64,000 nucleotides of DNA from Paenibacillus sp. A3 (GTDB lineage: Bacteria > Bacillota > Bacilli > Paenibacillales > NBRC-103111): assembly GCF_001399685.1 (NCBI RefSeq), contig NZ_JTHN01000047.1, positions 19,528 through 83,527 of the forward strand, read 5' to 3'. The notes below the pieces were generated by a model. That model saw only the letters and a list, made by a program, of their open reading frames with translations. It did not search any database and was not told the DNA's origin. Positions 53,901 through 62,834 of this stretch are shown in pieces. A program made the position numbers and the translations under genes. Within the stretch, counting starts at the first letter, position 1. Every line of letters begins with the position of its first letter.

Positions 53901-56900
53901 TCATAGAAATATTGCGTCACGTTTCCTTTGGCATCCGTTTCCGTCAACGGGTTCCCCATCGGATCGTACGTGTACGAGACCGTCTGTCCTGCCGGGTCCG
54001 TGACGCTGAGCACCTGATCGTTCGCATTGTAGGTCAACACGGTCTCTTTGCCGTCGTTCCCCTTGATCGCGACAACCCGGCCGGCTGCATCGTAAGAATA
54101 AGTGACGGCGTTGCCTTCCTGATTGGTTACGGAAGTAAGCAAACCGTTGGTGTAGCCGTAGGTCGTTTGCCTGGACAAAGCATCGGTCGCTTGAGTCATC
54201 AACCCGTTCGCGTCATACGCATAGGTCGTTAGATGACCTTCCGGATCGGTGACCCCGATCAATCGGCCTTTGGCATCATAATGGCTGACGATCTGCTCGT
54301 TTTGCGGATTGGTGACCGTGAGCAGATTGCTGTCGTCATCGTAGGTCATGGTTACTTTTTGACCGGATGAGTCCGTAACGCTGAGCAGGTTCCCCCTGCC
54401 GTCATACGCAAACGTATCCGTCTTGCTCTCCGCATCCGTGACCTGCGTCCGGTTGCCTTCGCCGTCATAGGTGTAGCCCGTCTCCTGACCCAGTGCATCC
54501 CGTACGCGAAGCAACTGGTAATTCTTGTCGTGGGTCAATACGTTGATGCTGCCTTCACGATCGGTAACCGCGGTAACGAGGGTACCGTCTTTCTCGACAT
54601 ACTCGAACTTCGTAGCGCGATGCCCTGCAACGGCATCCTGCTGCGCAATGATCCGGCCCTGGCTATCGTACGTATTGCTGAATGTCCGAACGCCTTGCTC
54701 CGTTGCCGTGAGAATGCGGCCTTTAGCATCATAGCTGTATACCGTTTCCTGACCTGCGGCATCGGTGATTTTCTCCAATTGGCCTTTCGCATCGTAAGAC
54801 AGCTTCACCTGGCGCTGAAGCGGGTCCTGCACGACAGCCAGCCGTCCATTGGCATCATAGGTTAGTCCGATTCCTATGCCGGATAGCGGCTCGGTTACCG
54901 AGGCCAACTGCCCGGAGGCGTTATAGCTAAGCGATAAAGCTTGGCCCTGCTTGTTGCCCAAAGAGAGCAAGCGGCCGGCTGACGAAAATTCATAAACGGT
55001 GCCGTCCTTGCGGGTTAAGGTATAAGAACCGTCCGCCCGGCGGACCAGCCTATCCAGCTTCACGGCGGCTTCGTCGGAGGCATAGAGCCCGCCGCCTTTC
55101 GAAGTAAACGTATTTTTTCGGTTCGCGTTCCAATGAACGCTCAGCTTACCATCGCCTGCATCCTCCAGACGGATGTCGTACAAATGCCCCCAGCCCGGAC
55201 CCATCACGCCCGAATTCAAGAGCAAAGAGTAATACTGCACCGTAAACGGCACTTCTGCGGCGCCATGCGCGGTAAGCAGCGTGCGCTGGATGATTTGCGC
55301 ACCTGTTGCCGTATCGACCGGGTCGGCATGCAGGGATTGCGTATCATATTGCGAAGGATCCAGCTTGCGGATCTCTTCGACAGCACCTATGCCGGAAATC
55401 GGCTTGTCGGCCGTCTCGAATGCAAAAGCATCGGCAGGACCGAATACATCCAACTCGGCTGTTCCGGTATTCAGGATACCGTAACGCACGCCGGCCGGAA
55501 TCGTAAGCGGACTGACGCCTGGATGCTGGGTTCCGTCTTCTTTCACATAAGTGAAAGAGCCTCTTACCGCAATCGATTGCGGGTTTCCTGTCCGGTTGGC
55601 CGCTTGCATACTTTGACTCGGTGCGACGGACGCCGAAACAAGCGCCGGCCCACTCCGGTCAGTCATCTGAAGCGTGTCGTACGGTCCCCATACCGTCAGA
55701 TTCGCAGCTTCCGTGTTCGTGATAGCCGCCCGTTTACCCGATGCGACGGTTAAAGCATAGCCTTCAAAAGCTTTTTGATACGGCTGAATGCTTCCGTTCT
55801 CGTTCATGACGGCATAGTCGAATTTACCGCTCGTACGCAGGCTGGTTCCAGCTGTTGTCGCCGCTTGAGCTTCGAGGCTTTGGCCGGAGGCCAACGTCTT
55901 GACCAGCAGCGCCGGATTGGCCCGGTCCGCTATGCGGAAAGCGTCCTTGGAGCCTATCACTACAATCGTTTGATTATCCCGGTTGGTTATCGCGATCCGA
56001 TGGGAAGCACCAAGAGGAATACTCCCAAAAGTACCTTCCCTGTCGTAGAACGAAATGTCCCCGGAACCGTTGTATTTGACTACGTCTATGACGCCGGAAG
56101 CTTTCACGCTAAACTCCCTGGAGGAAATGTTAACGGCTTCCATGCTTTGGCCAGGGGCCAGCTCTTTCATAAATGCGACAGGGCCGCTGCCATCATCGAC
56201 CGTCACCGCATCGAAAGGAACGGCGATCTGAAACGGCGCCGTATCCGCGTAAGCGATCACGATCCGTTTGAACGGGCTGAGCGAAATGCTTCTTGGGGTG
56301 GCTCCTTTTACAAAAGAAGACACGCTCCCGTCCGAATTGTAGATCGTATAGTCGGAGACGCCTGTGACATCGATATAAATCGTGGCTCCCGTCACGTTCA
56401 TGAGCCCTACACTTTGACCGGAGTCAAGTGTCCGCACATAGAACGCCGGATCGGTACGATCCGTTACCCGGAAAGCGTCGTACGAGCCCTTTACGCGAAT
56501 GGACTGTGCGTCAACGTTCGTCAGCACGACTTGCCCGCCCGCACTAACTCCATGCCCGGTGGCCAGAGCGCTCCGTCCGTCATACTCGACGTTTCCGCTG
56601 CTTTTGTAAGTCGCGTAGTCGTGCTTGCCGTTGATTTTGACCGAGAAATGAGAAGCCGTATCGTTTTTAGCCGCCACAGTCTGGCCAGGAGCCAACGTTT
56701 TGACAAACGAAACCGGCGTAGCCCGTTCCGTGATCCGGAACATGTCATAGGGGCCGAAGACCTCCAAGACATCCAGCTCGGCATTCATAATCGCGATGCG
56801 TTCGCCGGGGTTCACCTGCTTGGACGTATCATTGGAATCTTGAACATACGACTTGATCGGGCCGGAGCCTTCATACATGGCATAATCGTGCGTGCCTTTG

Positions 56901-59900
56901 ATGGAGACCGTCGTATAGCCCGCTCCCGTAAGGGCCGCTTCCATGCTTTGTCCCCGGGCCAATGTTTTCACGAACAAGGCCGGGTCGGTCCGGTCGGAAA
57001 TTTGAAACGCGTCGTTAGAGCCTTTCACGGTAATGCTCTGCGTATCGGCATTCGTCACGACGAGCCGATCGCCGGAGCCGATCCCTTTGCTTCCTTTGGG
57101 AACTGCCCGTCCGTAATATTCCGGCGAGTTCTTGCCTTTGTAGCTGGCATAATCAAAGACGCCGCTCATCCGGATGGAGAATGACGTTCCCGCTCCGTTA
57201 AGAGCATGAACGCTTTGTCCGGGAGCCAGCTGCTTGACGAAAGAAACCGGCTTCGCGCGGTCGGATACGCGGAAAATATCGTAAGGGCCGATCACTTCCA
57301 GAGCCGGGCCCTCCGTGTTCATGATGGCGATGTGTTCACCCGGATCGACCTGTTTGGGGCCGCTGCCGCTATCGTCCGAATACGATTTGAGCACTCCGGC
57401 GGCATCGTAGATCGCGTAATCCGATAGCCCGTCCGTCGTAACCGTCGACGATTTCGATCCGGTATGAACTGCCTCCATGCTCTGTCCGGCGGCTAACGTT
57501 TTCACGAAGAGCGCCGGCTCTGTGCGGTTCGCGAGCTGAAAAACATCATACGGACCCTTGGCCTGAATCGTCCCGGCATCGGCATTCGTTACGATCAATT
57601 GATCCGAAGCGCCAACGCTCCGGGTTCCGGCCGCTCTCTTGCGCCCGTACGATTCCGCCTCGCCTTTGCCGTTGTAATTTGCGTAATCGTGCAGCCCTGT
57701 CAATTTGACGGAGTATGCTGTCCCGGCTAGATTGACCGCCTTCAGCGTTTGTCCGGGGCTAAGCGCCTGAACGAACGTCACGGGTGCGGATCGATCGGAT
57801 ACCGTAAACGCATCGTAAGGACCCCATACATCGATAGCAACCGTGTCGGTGTTCATCACGGCGATCTTTTTGCCATGGGCGGTTAATACCGAGCCGATCG
57901 AATTATCATCCGAATAGCTGACCATCGGGCCGGTGGATGACGAATAAGTGGCATAATCGTACTTGCCGGTCATATGGACGTAATAATCTTTGGCAGTCAC
58001 ATTGACGGCTTCCATGCTTTGCATCGGCGCAAGATTTTTTACGAACAGCGCGGGATTGACCCGATCCGCGGTCTGGATAACATCGTATGGCACCGATATC
58101 TCTAAGGCCGAAGTACCCGAGTTGGTCAACGCCACCTTACGAGATGAGCTCACGGTAAAGGTTCCTGTGGCCCGTTTTCGGCCGGACGTCGTCAGGTCGT
58201 CGGAATCGGTATAATAAGCGTAATCGTACGTGCCCAGCGTCGTGATGTCCACGCTTCCCGACGAAACGTTCGTCGCTTCCATGCTTTGACCCGGCGATAA
58301 CGTTCGGATCGTCAGAGCAGGCGTTGTGCGGGACGTAATCTTGTACGCGTCGGAAGAACCGGAAATTTCCATCGAGATTCCACCCGCGTTGGTGATGGCG
58401 ATCCGTTCCGAGGCCTGATTGTACATGCTTGCAGCGGTCGATCGTCTGGCATAGCTCTGCAAGCTATCCTTACCGCTGTACCGCGCGTAATCGTATTCGC
58501 CGTTTAAAGTCAGGTAAAACGCCTTCGCAGCCTGGTTCAGCGCATCGACGCTTTGGCCGGGCGCTAGCACCGCTTTAAACGTAACAGGCTGCGTACGGTC
58601 GGCGAAGGAGAACGTCTCGTAGGGGCCGAAAACCTCGGATGATTCGCCTCCGGTGTTGGTAACGGCGAGCCGCTCTGAGCTATCCACCGCCTTATTCGCC
58701 GTCTTCTGGGTCCGGGCATATGAAGTAATGCCGGACGAATCGAATACGGCATAATCGTAAGTGCCTCCAACCGTCACATTCGCCGTGTAGGCCGTCGGAT
58801 TGGAGACTTCCAGACTTTGTCCCGGGCTCAGCATGCGGCCGATGAGCGCCGGATGATTCAAATCAACGACGGAGAAAGCATCGTACGGCCCGGCAACTTC
58901 GACCGAGGACGAACCCGTATTGGTCAGATTCAAGTAATTCGCCGCTCCAATGGCATTGCTGCTGAGCCGCTGATTGCGTCCATAGGCAACGACCTGACCC
59001 GTACCGCGATGCTCCGCATAATCGTATGTACCGCTTAAGCTGACATTAAAGCTTTTGGGCGAAGTATTGGTCGCCTTCAAACTCTGCCCCGGCGACAGCG
59101 TCCGCGTAAAAGAAGCCGGCTTCGCACGGTCGGCGAACGTGAAGCCGTCATACGGTCCGGATACCTCGTAGGCCTTTGAATCCGTATTGGTCACAACCAT
59201 CCGTTTTCCGGACGATAACTGTACGGTTCCCGAAGACTTTTTCCGGGCGTACGAATTTACCGCTCCGTCCCCATCGTAGATCGCGTTATCCGACAAGCCG
59301 CCTACCGCCAAGCTAAGCGTTCTGGGCGATACATTGGCCGCTTCCAGGCTTTGTCCGGGCGATAGCGTTTTGTAGTAAATGGCCGGACTCGTTCGCGTCG
59401 AAAATTCGACCATTTCGTAAGGGCCCCACACTTCGTAGGCCTTCTTGTCCCGGTTGGTTAACGCGATCCGATGCTTGGCCGAGAACGTCAGTTCCCCGGC
59501 GGCTTTCCCCTTCGTAAACGTCACGACCTCGCCGGCATCGTCATACTTGACGTAATCGCTGATCCCGCCCGTCGTGATGCTGCTGCTCTTCCCCGTCGTA
59601 TTGGTGACATCCAGGCTGGTGCCCGGGTTCAACCACACTTTCTTTAAGGCGGGAGTCGAAGAGCTTACGATTTGGTAAGGAACTGAGTTGCTGGATAAGG
59701 TAATCGACGAAGACGACGTATTCGTAAGCACGATCCGGTTGGTCCCGGAGATCGAATACGACGTCCCTTTGTCGGAACGCTTGTAGTCGTATACCGCTCC
59801 GGTGTCGTAATATCTGATGTAATCATGCCCTCCGCTAACTTTCACCGTCGCCATGATGGAACGGCTGTCGGGATAGGCGGTAATGACTACCGAATTGCCG

Positions 59901-60007
59901 GGAGATAGAACATAAGATACCGGTTCGGCATAAGCTTCCTTCTCCCAGTAAAGAAAGCTTGCGGCTAATAAAAATAAAGCGCAAACGATCCGTCCGATTG
60001 AAAACAC
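50924..60007 (-). CDS. Giant secreted YD-repeat (Rhs/WapA-type) polymorphic toxin
   Basis: 3027 residues, GTG start at 60007 with GGAGGG six bases upstream. Residues 1-27 form a signal peptide ending AYA. Residues about 30-1530 hold 17 tandem repeats of about 88 residues, each with an L-x-P-G-Q-S-like turn, a Y-D-Y-A strand and an ITN...V-x-GPYD segment. About 1545-2670 are YD/RHS repeats ending at the core motif YVDPFGLSRDG. A HINT autoprocessing domain (about 2780-2917) begins CFTAGTKVLT and ends VHN. The last 109 residues (2919-3027) are a separate tip, unrecognised, with WIGKAENGVQFRFRM and RYEGNFEEW. The tip and HINT region are AT-richer than the body, typical of swapped tips. Presumed role: contact toxin delivery to competitors. 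Confidence 0.92.
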   Translation of the reverse strand: MFSIGRIVCALFLLAASFLYWEKEAYAEPVSYVLSPGNSVVITAYPDSRSIMATVKVSGGHDYIRYYDTGAVYDYKRSDKGTSYSISGTNRIVLTNTSSSSITLSSNSVPYQIVSSSTPALKKVWLNPGTSLDVTNTTGKSSSITTGGISDYVKYDDAGEVVTFTKGKAAGELTFSAKHRIALTNRDKKAYEVWGPYEMVEFSTRTSPAIYYKTLSPGQSLEAANVSPRTLSLAVGGLSDNAIYDGDGAVNSYARKKSSGTVQLSSGKRMVVTNTDSKAYEVSGPYDGFTFADRAKPASFTRTLSPGQSLKATNTSPKSFNVSLSGTYDYAEHRGTGQVVAYGRNQRLSSNAIGAANYLNLTNTGSSSVEVAGPYDAFSVVDLNHPALIGRMLSPGQSLEVSNPTAYTANVTVGGTYDYAVFDSSGITSYARTQKTANKAVDSSERLAVTNTGGESSEVFGPYETFSFADRTQPVTFKAVLAPGQSVDALNQAAKAFYLTLNGEYDYARYSGKDSLQSYARRSTAASMYNQASERIAITNAGGISMEISGSSDAYKITSRTTPALTIRTLSPGQSMEATNVSSGSVDITTLGTYDYAYYTDSDDLTTSGRKRATGTFTVSSSRKVALTNSGTSALEISVPYDVIQTADRVNPALFVKNLAPMQSMEAVNVTAKDYYVHMTGKYDYATYSSSTGPMVSYSDDNSIGSVLTAHGKKIAVMNTDTVAIDVWGPYDAFTVSDRSAPVTFVQALSPGQTLKAVNLAGTAYSVKLTGLHDYANYNGKGEAESYGRKRAAGTRSVGASDQLIVTNADAGTIQAKGPYDVFQLANRTEPALFVKTLAAGQSMEAVHTGSKSSTVTTDGLSDYAIYDAAGVLKSYSDDSGSGPKQVDPGEHIAIMNTEGPALEVIGPYDIFRVSDRAKPVSFVKQLAPGQSVHALNGAGTSFSIRMSGVFDYASYKGKNSPEYYGRAVPKGSKGIGSGDRLVVTNADTQSITVKGSNDAFQISDRTDPALFVKTLARGQSMEAALTGAGYTTVSIKGTHDYAMYEGSGPIKSYVQDSNDTSKQVNPGERIAIMNAELDVLEVFGPYDMFRITERATPVSFVKTLAPGQTVAAKNDTASHFSVKINGKHDYATYKSSGNVEYDGRSALATGHGVSAGGQVVLTNVDAQSIRVKGSYDAFRVTDRTDPAFYVRTLDSGQSVGLMNVTGATIYIDVTGVSDYTIYNSDGSVSSFVKGATPRSISLSPFKRIVIAYADTAPFQIAVPFDAVTVDDGSGPVAFMKELAPGQSMEAVNISSREFSVKASGVIDVVKYNGSGDISFYDREGTFGSIPLGASHRIAITNRDNQTIVVIGSKDAFRIADRANPALLVKTLASGQSLEAQAATTAGTSLRTSGKFDYAVMNENGSIQPYQKAFEGYALTVASGKRAAITNTEAANLTVWGPYDTLQMTDRSGPALVSASVAPSQSMQAANRTGNPQSIAVRGSFTYVKEDGTQHPGVSPLTIPAGVRYGILNTGTAELDVFGPADAFAFETADKPISGIGAVEEIRKLDPSQYDTQSLHADPVDTATGAQIIQRTLLTAHGAAEVPFTVQYYSLLLNSGVMGPGWGHLYDIRLEDAGDGKLSVHWNANRKNTFTSKGGGLYASDEAAVKLDRLVRRADGSYTLTRKDGTVYEFSSAGRLLSLGNKQGQALSLSYNASGQLASVTEPLSGIGIGLTYDANGRLAVVQDPLQRQVKLSYDAKGQLEKITDAAGQETVYSYDAKGRILTATEQGVRTFSNTYDSQGRIIAQQDAVAGHRATKFEYVEKDGTLVTAVTDREGSINVLTHDKNYQLLRVRDALGQETGYTYDGEGNRTQVTDAESKTDTFAYDGRGNLLSVTDSSGQKVTMTYDDDSNLLTVTNPQNEQIVSHYDAKGRLIGVTDPEGHLTTYAYDANGLMTQATDALSRQTTYGYTNGLLTSVTNQEGNAVTYSYDAAGRVVAIKGNDGKETVLTYNANDQVLSVTDPAGQTVSYTYDPMGNPLTETDAKGNVTQYFYDGNGNLASVKNALNQETRFEYDGEGRLVKETNALGHSNLYAYDAKGRLVRSTNALGESTRYEYDVKDRMTAVYDAMNRKIRSVEFDSKGNPVAITDALNRKVTQQFDALNRLTQWTDPKGRQTQLAYDKLNRLVEVTDAKQGKAAQIFDAVSQITGVTDPNRNETKYVYDKAGRLLSETNAAGHAHTYAYDANGRLEQETNGRGQATAYRYDQAGRLDRFTDPEGAVTYTYDANGNITAVTDQSGKTATREYDKLDRVIKYTDTDGNVLQYGYNEIGQLTTLTYPDGKKVTYTYDAAGRMMGVTDWAGRKTAYGYDANGRLLTTTRPDGSVETRDYDAAGQLMKLWDRAADGSYISQYQFGYDEAGNVIKERNEAASQRAQGVTAAVYGRSAAGTVTSATYASMTSLPGSVSGNIAMTYTSDNRLATFNGNPVTYDQDGNMTWGPLGGTMQEYRFDARNRLIAAGGVSYAYNAENQRIAVISGGQTTRYVVNPNAWLPQVLMEKDDQGKAKAYYVYGLGLIGREEASGEYRAYHYDRRGSTIALTDAKGQVTDRYTYGPYGETLKHEGNTDNPFQYNGRDGVMTDPNGLYYMRARYYQPEIKRFINRDVLTGTISEASTLNRYAYVNGNPVSYVDPFGLSRDGDSSFLLQGGNFLVDTVPWVGTLKGFQQAFLGTNFVTGERLSTGDRWAEGIGSALSLIPIPGLKHVGKYATKGVIAAEKQLERLFMGPWMKKAENTAKKLVNGCNCFTAGTKVLTDKGEKNIEDIEVGDRVLSKNEETGEQAYKEVTALHRNEKDTTYKLSIGEQIIETTDNHPFWVEGKGWVLAVDLKVGDELVQSNGNHLKIDNIEIVHHDEKVKVYNFTVADFHTYFVSSLGIWVHNLSCFTGTSEDLYNLAKNSSNSLRIGLADQTVDYLTAFQAGQKWVGKGAVKDTSVGNGVGWIGKAENGVQFRFRMQYKQSNQRYEGNFEEWNLMNGVWTKIKNYHIETANP
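50927..51253 (-). other. Exchangeable C-terminal toxin domain
   Basis: The 109 residues after the HINT domain. The tip begins CFTGTSEDLYNLAKN and ends KNYHIETANP. A strand-rich arrangement with FRFRMQYKQSNQRYEGNFEEW suggests a small nuclease-like beta fold, but no catalytic motif is certain. The neighbouring immunity gene is of the Imm8 type. Confidence 0.6.
51257..51667 (-). other. HINT (pretoxin) autoproteolytic domain
   Basis: About 137 residues from CNCFTAGTKV to GIWVHN. Intein-like blocks are present: the N-terminal cysteine with FTAGTKVLT, TTDNHPFWV with the catalytic TxxH, and VYNFTVADFHTYFV with a terminal HN. Such domains cleave toxin tips from the delivery body. Confidence 0.88.
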
Positions 60008-60066
60008 AGGGTACCCTCCGCTATCAAATTAGAACTCCTATGATGCATGCAGACATCCGCTTTAGT

Positions 60067-60792
60067 TTAACGCGGTTCAAAGCGAATGTGGTCCCAGCTT
60101 ACCTGGCCGTTCCCGCCGGATTCGGAGAATACGAGCTCAAGCACAATCCGGGCGCTTACGGCTTGCGCAGGCGAATGGACTGCCTTCTGAAACGAAATCC
60201 AACCTGATGATGAGGTATCGGATACGGCGGCTTTTGCCGTGTCTATAACTTTCCCGGCTGCATCCAGAAATTCCACGCCGGCTTCCACCCGGCCGTTCGT
60301 TAATGAATCAGCCTTAAACTGTCCTTGCAGCAAGAACTCGTTTTTCCCGTTCACGCGAATCTCTTGGGACAAACTCATGCTTCCGGATTGGGCCGCCGTT
60401 CCGTTCATCGTCTGAATACGATTCACGGCGTAGACTTGTCCGTATACGCTTGTCGTAACCACGTCGTAGCCGGCCTGAAGCCCGGGTGTAAAAACGGCGC
60501 TCCAAGCTTCGCCAACTCCCTCGGCGCCGGCAGGCCCCTCAAAGTCGCCGTTCACAAGCGCAGGATGGACCACCGTAAAAGCTCTTGCCACAGGTGCAGA
60601 ATGACTCTGCTCCACGCTGGTAAGATTACCGGCTGCATCATAAGAATAATTCAGGGTCTCCCCGCTATCCGTCGTTGCCGAAATTAAACGGTTCAGCTCG
60701 TCGTACGTATACGAAGCGGCCATAACCGGAGTCGCCTGCAAACCAAGCATCATTAATAAGCAGCACAAAACTGCCCGTAGTTTACCATTCAC
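60067..60792 (-). CDS. Small secreted protein with one YD repeat and a carbohydrate-binding-like domain
   Basis: About 241 residues. GTG 60792 is chosen because AGGAGG lies eight bases upstream; a longer TTG start at 60816 would contain the ribosome site. Residues 1-25 are a signal peptide ending VMA. A single YD repeat follows (SYTYDELNRLIS, LNYSYDAAGNLTSV). Residues 70-240 resemble a CBM4/9-type jelly-roll (LVNGDFEG, a WSAVFTP segment, SWDHIRFEP end). It lies 59 bases upstream of the giant toxin gene and is probably co-transcribed; it may be a shed or remnant Rhs start or a wall-binding partner. Confidence 0.75.
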   Translation of the reverse strand: MNGKLRAVLCCLLMMLGLQATPVMAASYTYDELNRLISATTDSGETLNYSYDAAGNLTSVEQSHSAPVARAFTVVHPALVNGDFEGPAGAEGVGEAWSAVFTPGLQAGYDVVTTSVYGQVYAVNRIQTMNGTAAQSGSMSLSQEIRVNGKNEFLLQGQFKADSLTNGRVEAGVEFLDAAGKVIDTAKAAVSDTSSSGWISFQKAVHSPAQAVSARIVLELVFSESGGNGQVSWDHIRFEPR

Positions 60793-61190
60793 ATCCAAAT
60801 CCTCCTTCTGATCCAAACCTTAAGATAGATCACGTGTGCTTTTTCCCGGTCCGTTTCTTGTTTGTGCGAACATTGCCCCTTCTCCCCCTCGTGCCAGCGT
60901 ACCGCCTTCCAACAGTCATCATAAATTTGTCGAAAAAACCTTCAGAAACTATACCTGCATAAATAAGAAATTTATAGGCGGTCAGTATTATATTAACATC
61001 CATGTCGAAATCCCAAATGCTACGAATCACCTATTTTTACCAAAAATAATGTTAACTTTATTTCCCTTTCCCCTTCCCTATTGTAAAAAAATGTCCACAA
61101 TCTATCCCCAATATCTGGATAACTATTCTTTCCTTAGGATATTCTATAAACGACTCCCTCCAAATTTCGACAAGATTCGCATATTGGGAC
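60793..61190 (-). promoter_or_regulatory. Leader region of the YD-repeat operon
   Basis: No gene is supported. On the minus strand a TATAAT near 61000 with TTGGGA 18 bases upstream is a plausible promoter, leaving a leader of about 200 bases. I see no recognisable riboswitch in it. Confidence 0.4.
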
Positions 61191-61219
61191 TTGACATGGG
61201 GGCGCGTTTAAAATATAGT
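61191..61219 (+). promoter_or_regulatory. Sigma-A promoter of the TetR/transport operon
   Basis: TTGACA (61191-61196), a 17-base spacer and TATAGT (61214-61219). It points into the regulator gene, with the palindromic operator just downstream. Confidence 0.85.
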
Positions 61220-61237
61220 AAACCCATCGGAATTAAC

Positions 61238-61259
61238 CTTAACTGACTCGTCAGTTAAG
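61238..61259. promoter_or_regulatory. Perfect palindromic operator of the TetR-type regulator
   Basis: CTTAACTGAC-TC-GTCAGTTAAG, ten-base perfect arms. It lies just downstream of the promoter -10 and before the ribosome site, the usual position for an autorepressing TetR-family protein. Confidence 0.88.
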
Positions 61260-61323
61260 TGGAGAGGGGCGATGGAAGCTGCCTGCTTTACCGGAACAAG
61301 ATCAGGACCGCCGTCAGCAACTG

Positions 61324-61905
61324 ATGGCCGCGGCACTGGACTTATTTGCCCGCAAGGGATATCACGGCACGAAAATTTCCGACGTGGTCAAAGCCTCGGG
61401 AGTGTCGCAAGGCACGTTCTACTGGCATTTTCAAAGCAAAGAACAGCTCGCGCTGGAGTTAATCGAAGGCGGCAAAGAGAAGCTGATCAAAGTCATCGAG
61501 CAAGGCTACCGCAAGCACGCGGGCACGGTAGACGACATGGTAAGCTCGTCCGCGCGGCTGCTTACGGATCTGTTCGCATTCGCCGACCGGAACCGGGATC
61601 TGATGGCTCTGCTGCTTATGAAAGGCCAAGGCGCCGATCCGCCGGTGCGGGAAGCTGTCTCGCAGACCTGGATCGCGTTCGAAGAAGCGTTCAGAAGCAA
61701 CATTCAGCGCGCCATTGAGCTCGGGATGCTGCCGGGGACGAACGATTTGACGCTGCGGGCCAACATTCTCGTCTGTTTAATTACCGGCGTGCTGTCCAAA
61801 TGGCTGTTCGGACCCATGCACGACGTCGATTTCCAATCCACGTATTCACCGGCGCAAATCGCCGAAGAAACCGCCAACTTCGAATTCCGGGGCTTGCTCG
61901 GATAA
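61324..61905 (+). CDS. TetR/AcrR-family transcriptional regulator
   Basis: About 193 residues from the first in-frame ATG. The helix-turn-helix KISDVVKASGVSQGTFYWHFQSKEQLALEL is classical (shown in parts: SGVSQGTFYWHF is the recognition region). The DNA-binding domain seems to begin upstream of this ATG (RRQQLMAAALDLFARKG), yet no ATG/GTG/TTG exists in frame before it. A CTG at 61279, nine bases after GGAGAGGGG, or a sequencing/mutational frameshift near ATG 61272 would explain this. It likely represses itself and the following transporter genes. Confidence 0.88.
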   Translation: MAAALDLFARKGYHGTKISDVVKASGVSQGTFYWHFQSKEQLALELIEGGKEKLIKVIEQGYRKHAGTVDDMVSSSARLLTDLFAFADRNRDLMALLLMKGQGADPPVREAVSQTWIAFEEAFRSNIQRAIELGMLPGTNDLTLRANILVCLITGVLSKWLFGPMHDVDFQSTYSPAQIAEETANFEFRGLLG

Positions 61906-61946
61906 CCTATAACCCATCTACGAAGACCCACAAGGAGGCAACTGCT

Positions 61947-62807
61947 ATGTCTATCAAACTAAGCAAATTGTTTAAATCCGCTTCACTGCTGAGCGTTCTT
62001 GCGATCGCGATCGCGGGATGCGGAACCAAGCCTGCCCCGGCACCGGATGCGAACGCCGGCAAAAAACCGGCCGAGACGACAACCGCCGCCAATTCGCTTG
62101 AGCAAATCAAGAAAGCCGGCAAAATCAGAGTCGGGCTCATGGGCACCTATGCCCCATACAACTTCCTGAACGAGAAGCACGAAATCGACGGCTTCGATGC
62201 GGACGTTGCCAAGGCGGTAGCCAAACGTCTGGGCGTTCAAGTCGAATTCATCACCGGCGAATTTTCCGGACTGATCGAAGGGCTGCAAAAGGACAAATAT
62301 GACGCACTGGTGAGCCAGGTCACGATCACCGAAGACCGCAAGAAAACGATGGACTTCTCGACCCCTTACGTGAAAAACGCCGTGAACGTTGTCGTCAAAA
62401 GCGATAATACGACGATTCAGAAGCTTGAAGACTTCAAAGGCAAAAAGATCGGCGTCGGCCTCGGCACGAACGACGAGAAATATTTACGCGACGTCGCGAT
62501 GCCGAAGGTCGGCACGTTCGAAATCGCCACATATAACGATGTTATTACGTCGCTGAAGGACCTGAACGTCGGCCGCATCGACGCGACGATCAATAACGTA
62601 TTCGCGATCAAGCCGCTGGTCGAGAAAAACCAGTTCAAGGTCAAAGCGGTCGGAGAGCCGATTAAAGAGGATTTCGCCGGCATCGCCATCCGCAAAAACA
62701 ACCCGGAGCTGCTCGACGCGATCAATAAAGCGCTGGCCGAGATGAAGACAGACGGTACGTTCAAAGAGATTTTCCAAAAATGGTTTGGCGTAGACCCGAA
62801 CTTCTAA
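61947..62807 (+). CDS. Polar amino-acid ABC transporter substrate-binding lipoprotein
   Basis: About 286 residues. A signal peptide ends in a lipobox (AIAIAGC) followed by a Thr/Ala/Pro-rich linker. The SBP_bac_3 fold is shown by GKIRVGLMGTYAPYNF, GFDADVAKAVAKRLG and DFSTPYVKNAV. Start at 61947 behind AAGGAGG. With the permease and ATPase genes it forms a polar amino-acid (or cystine-type) importer. Ligand not readable from sequence. Confidence 0.9.
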   Translation: MSIKLSKLFKSASLLSVLAIAIAGCGTKPAPAPDANAGKKPAETTTAANSLEQIKKAGKIRVGLMGTYAPYNFLNEKHEIDGFDADVAKAVAKRLGVQVEFITGEFSGLIEGLQKDKYDALVSQVTITEDRKKTMDFSTPYVKNAVNVVVKSDNTTIQKLEDFKGKKIGVGLGTNDEKYLRDVAMPKVGTFEIATYNDVITSLKDLNVGRIDATINNVFAIKPLVEKNQFKVKAVGEPIKEDFAGIAIRKNNPELLDAINKALAEMKTDGTFKEIFQKWFGVDPNF

Positions 62808-62834
62808 TCAGACCGAACCGGGAGGATGCACGGC

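Noticed and set aside
55400..59950. CRISPR or satellite array
   Set aside because: Periodic signals at about 264 bases come from protein-coding repeats in one long frame; the DNA copies are diverged and there are no identical short repeats with spacers.
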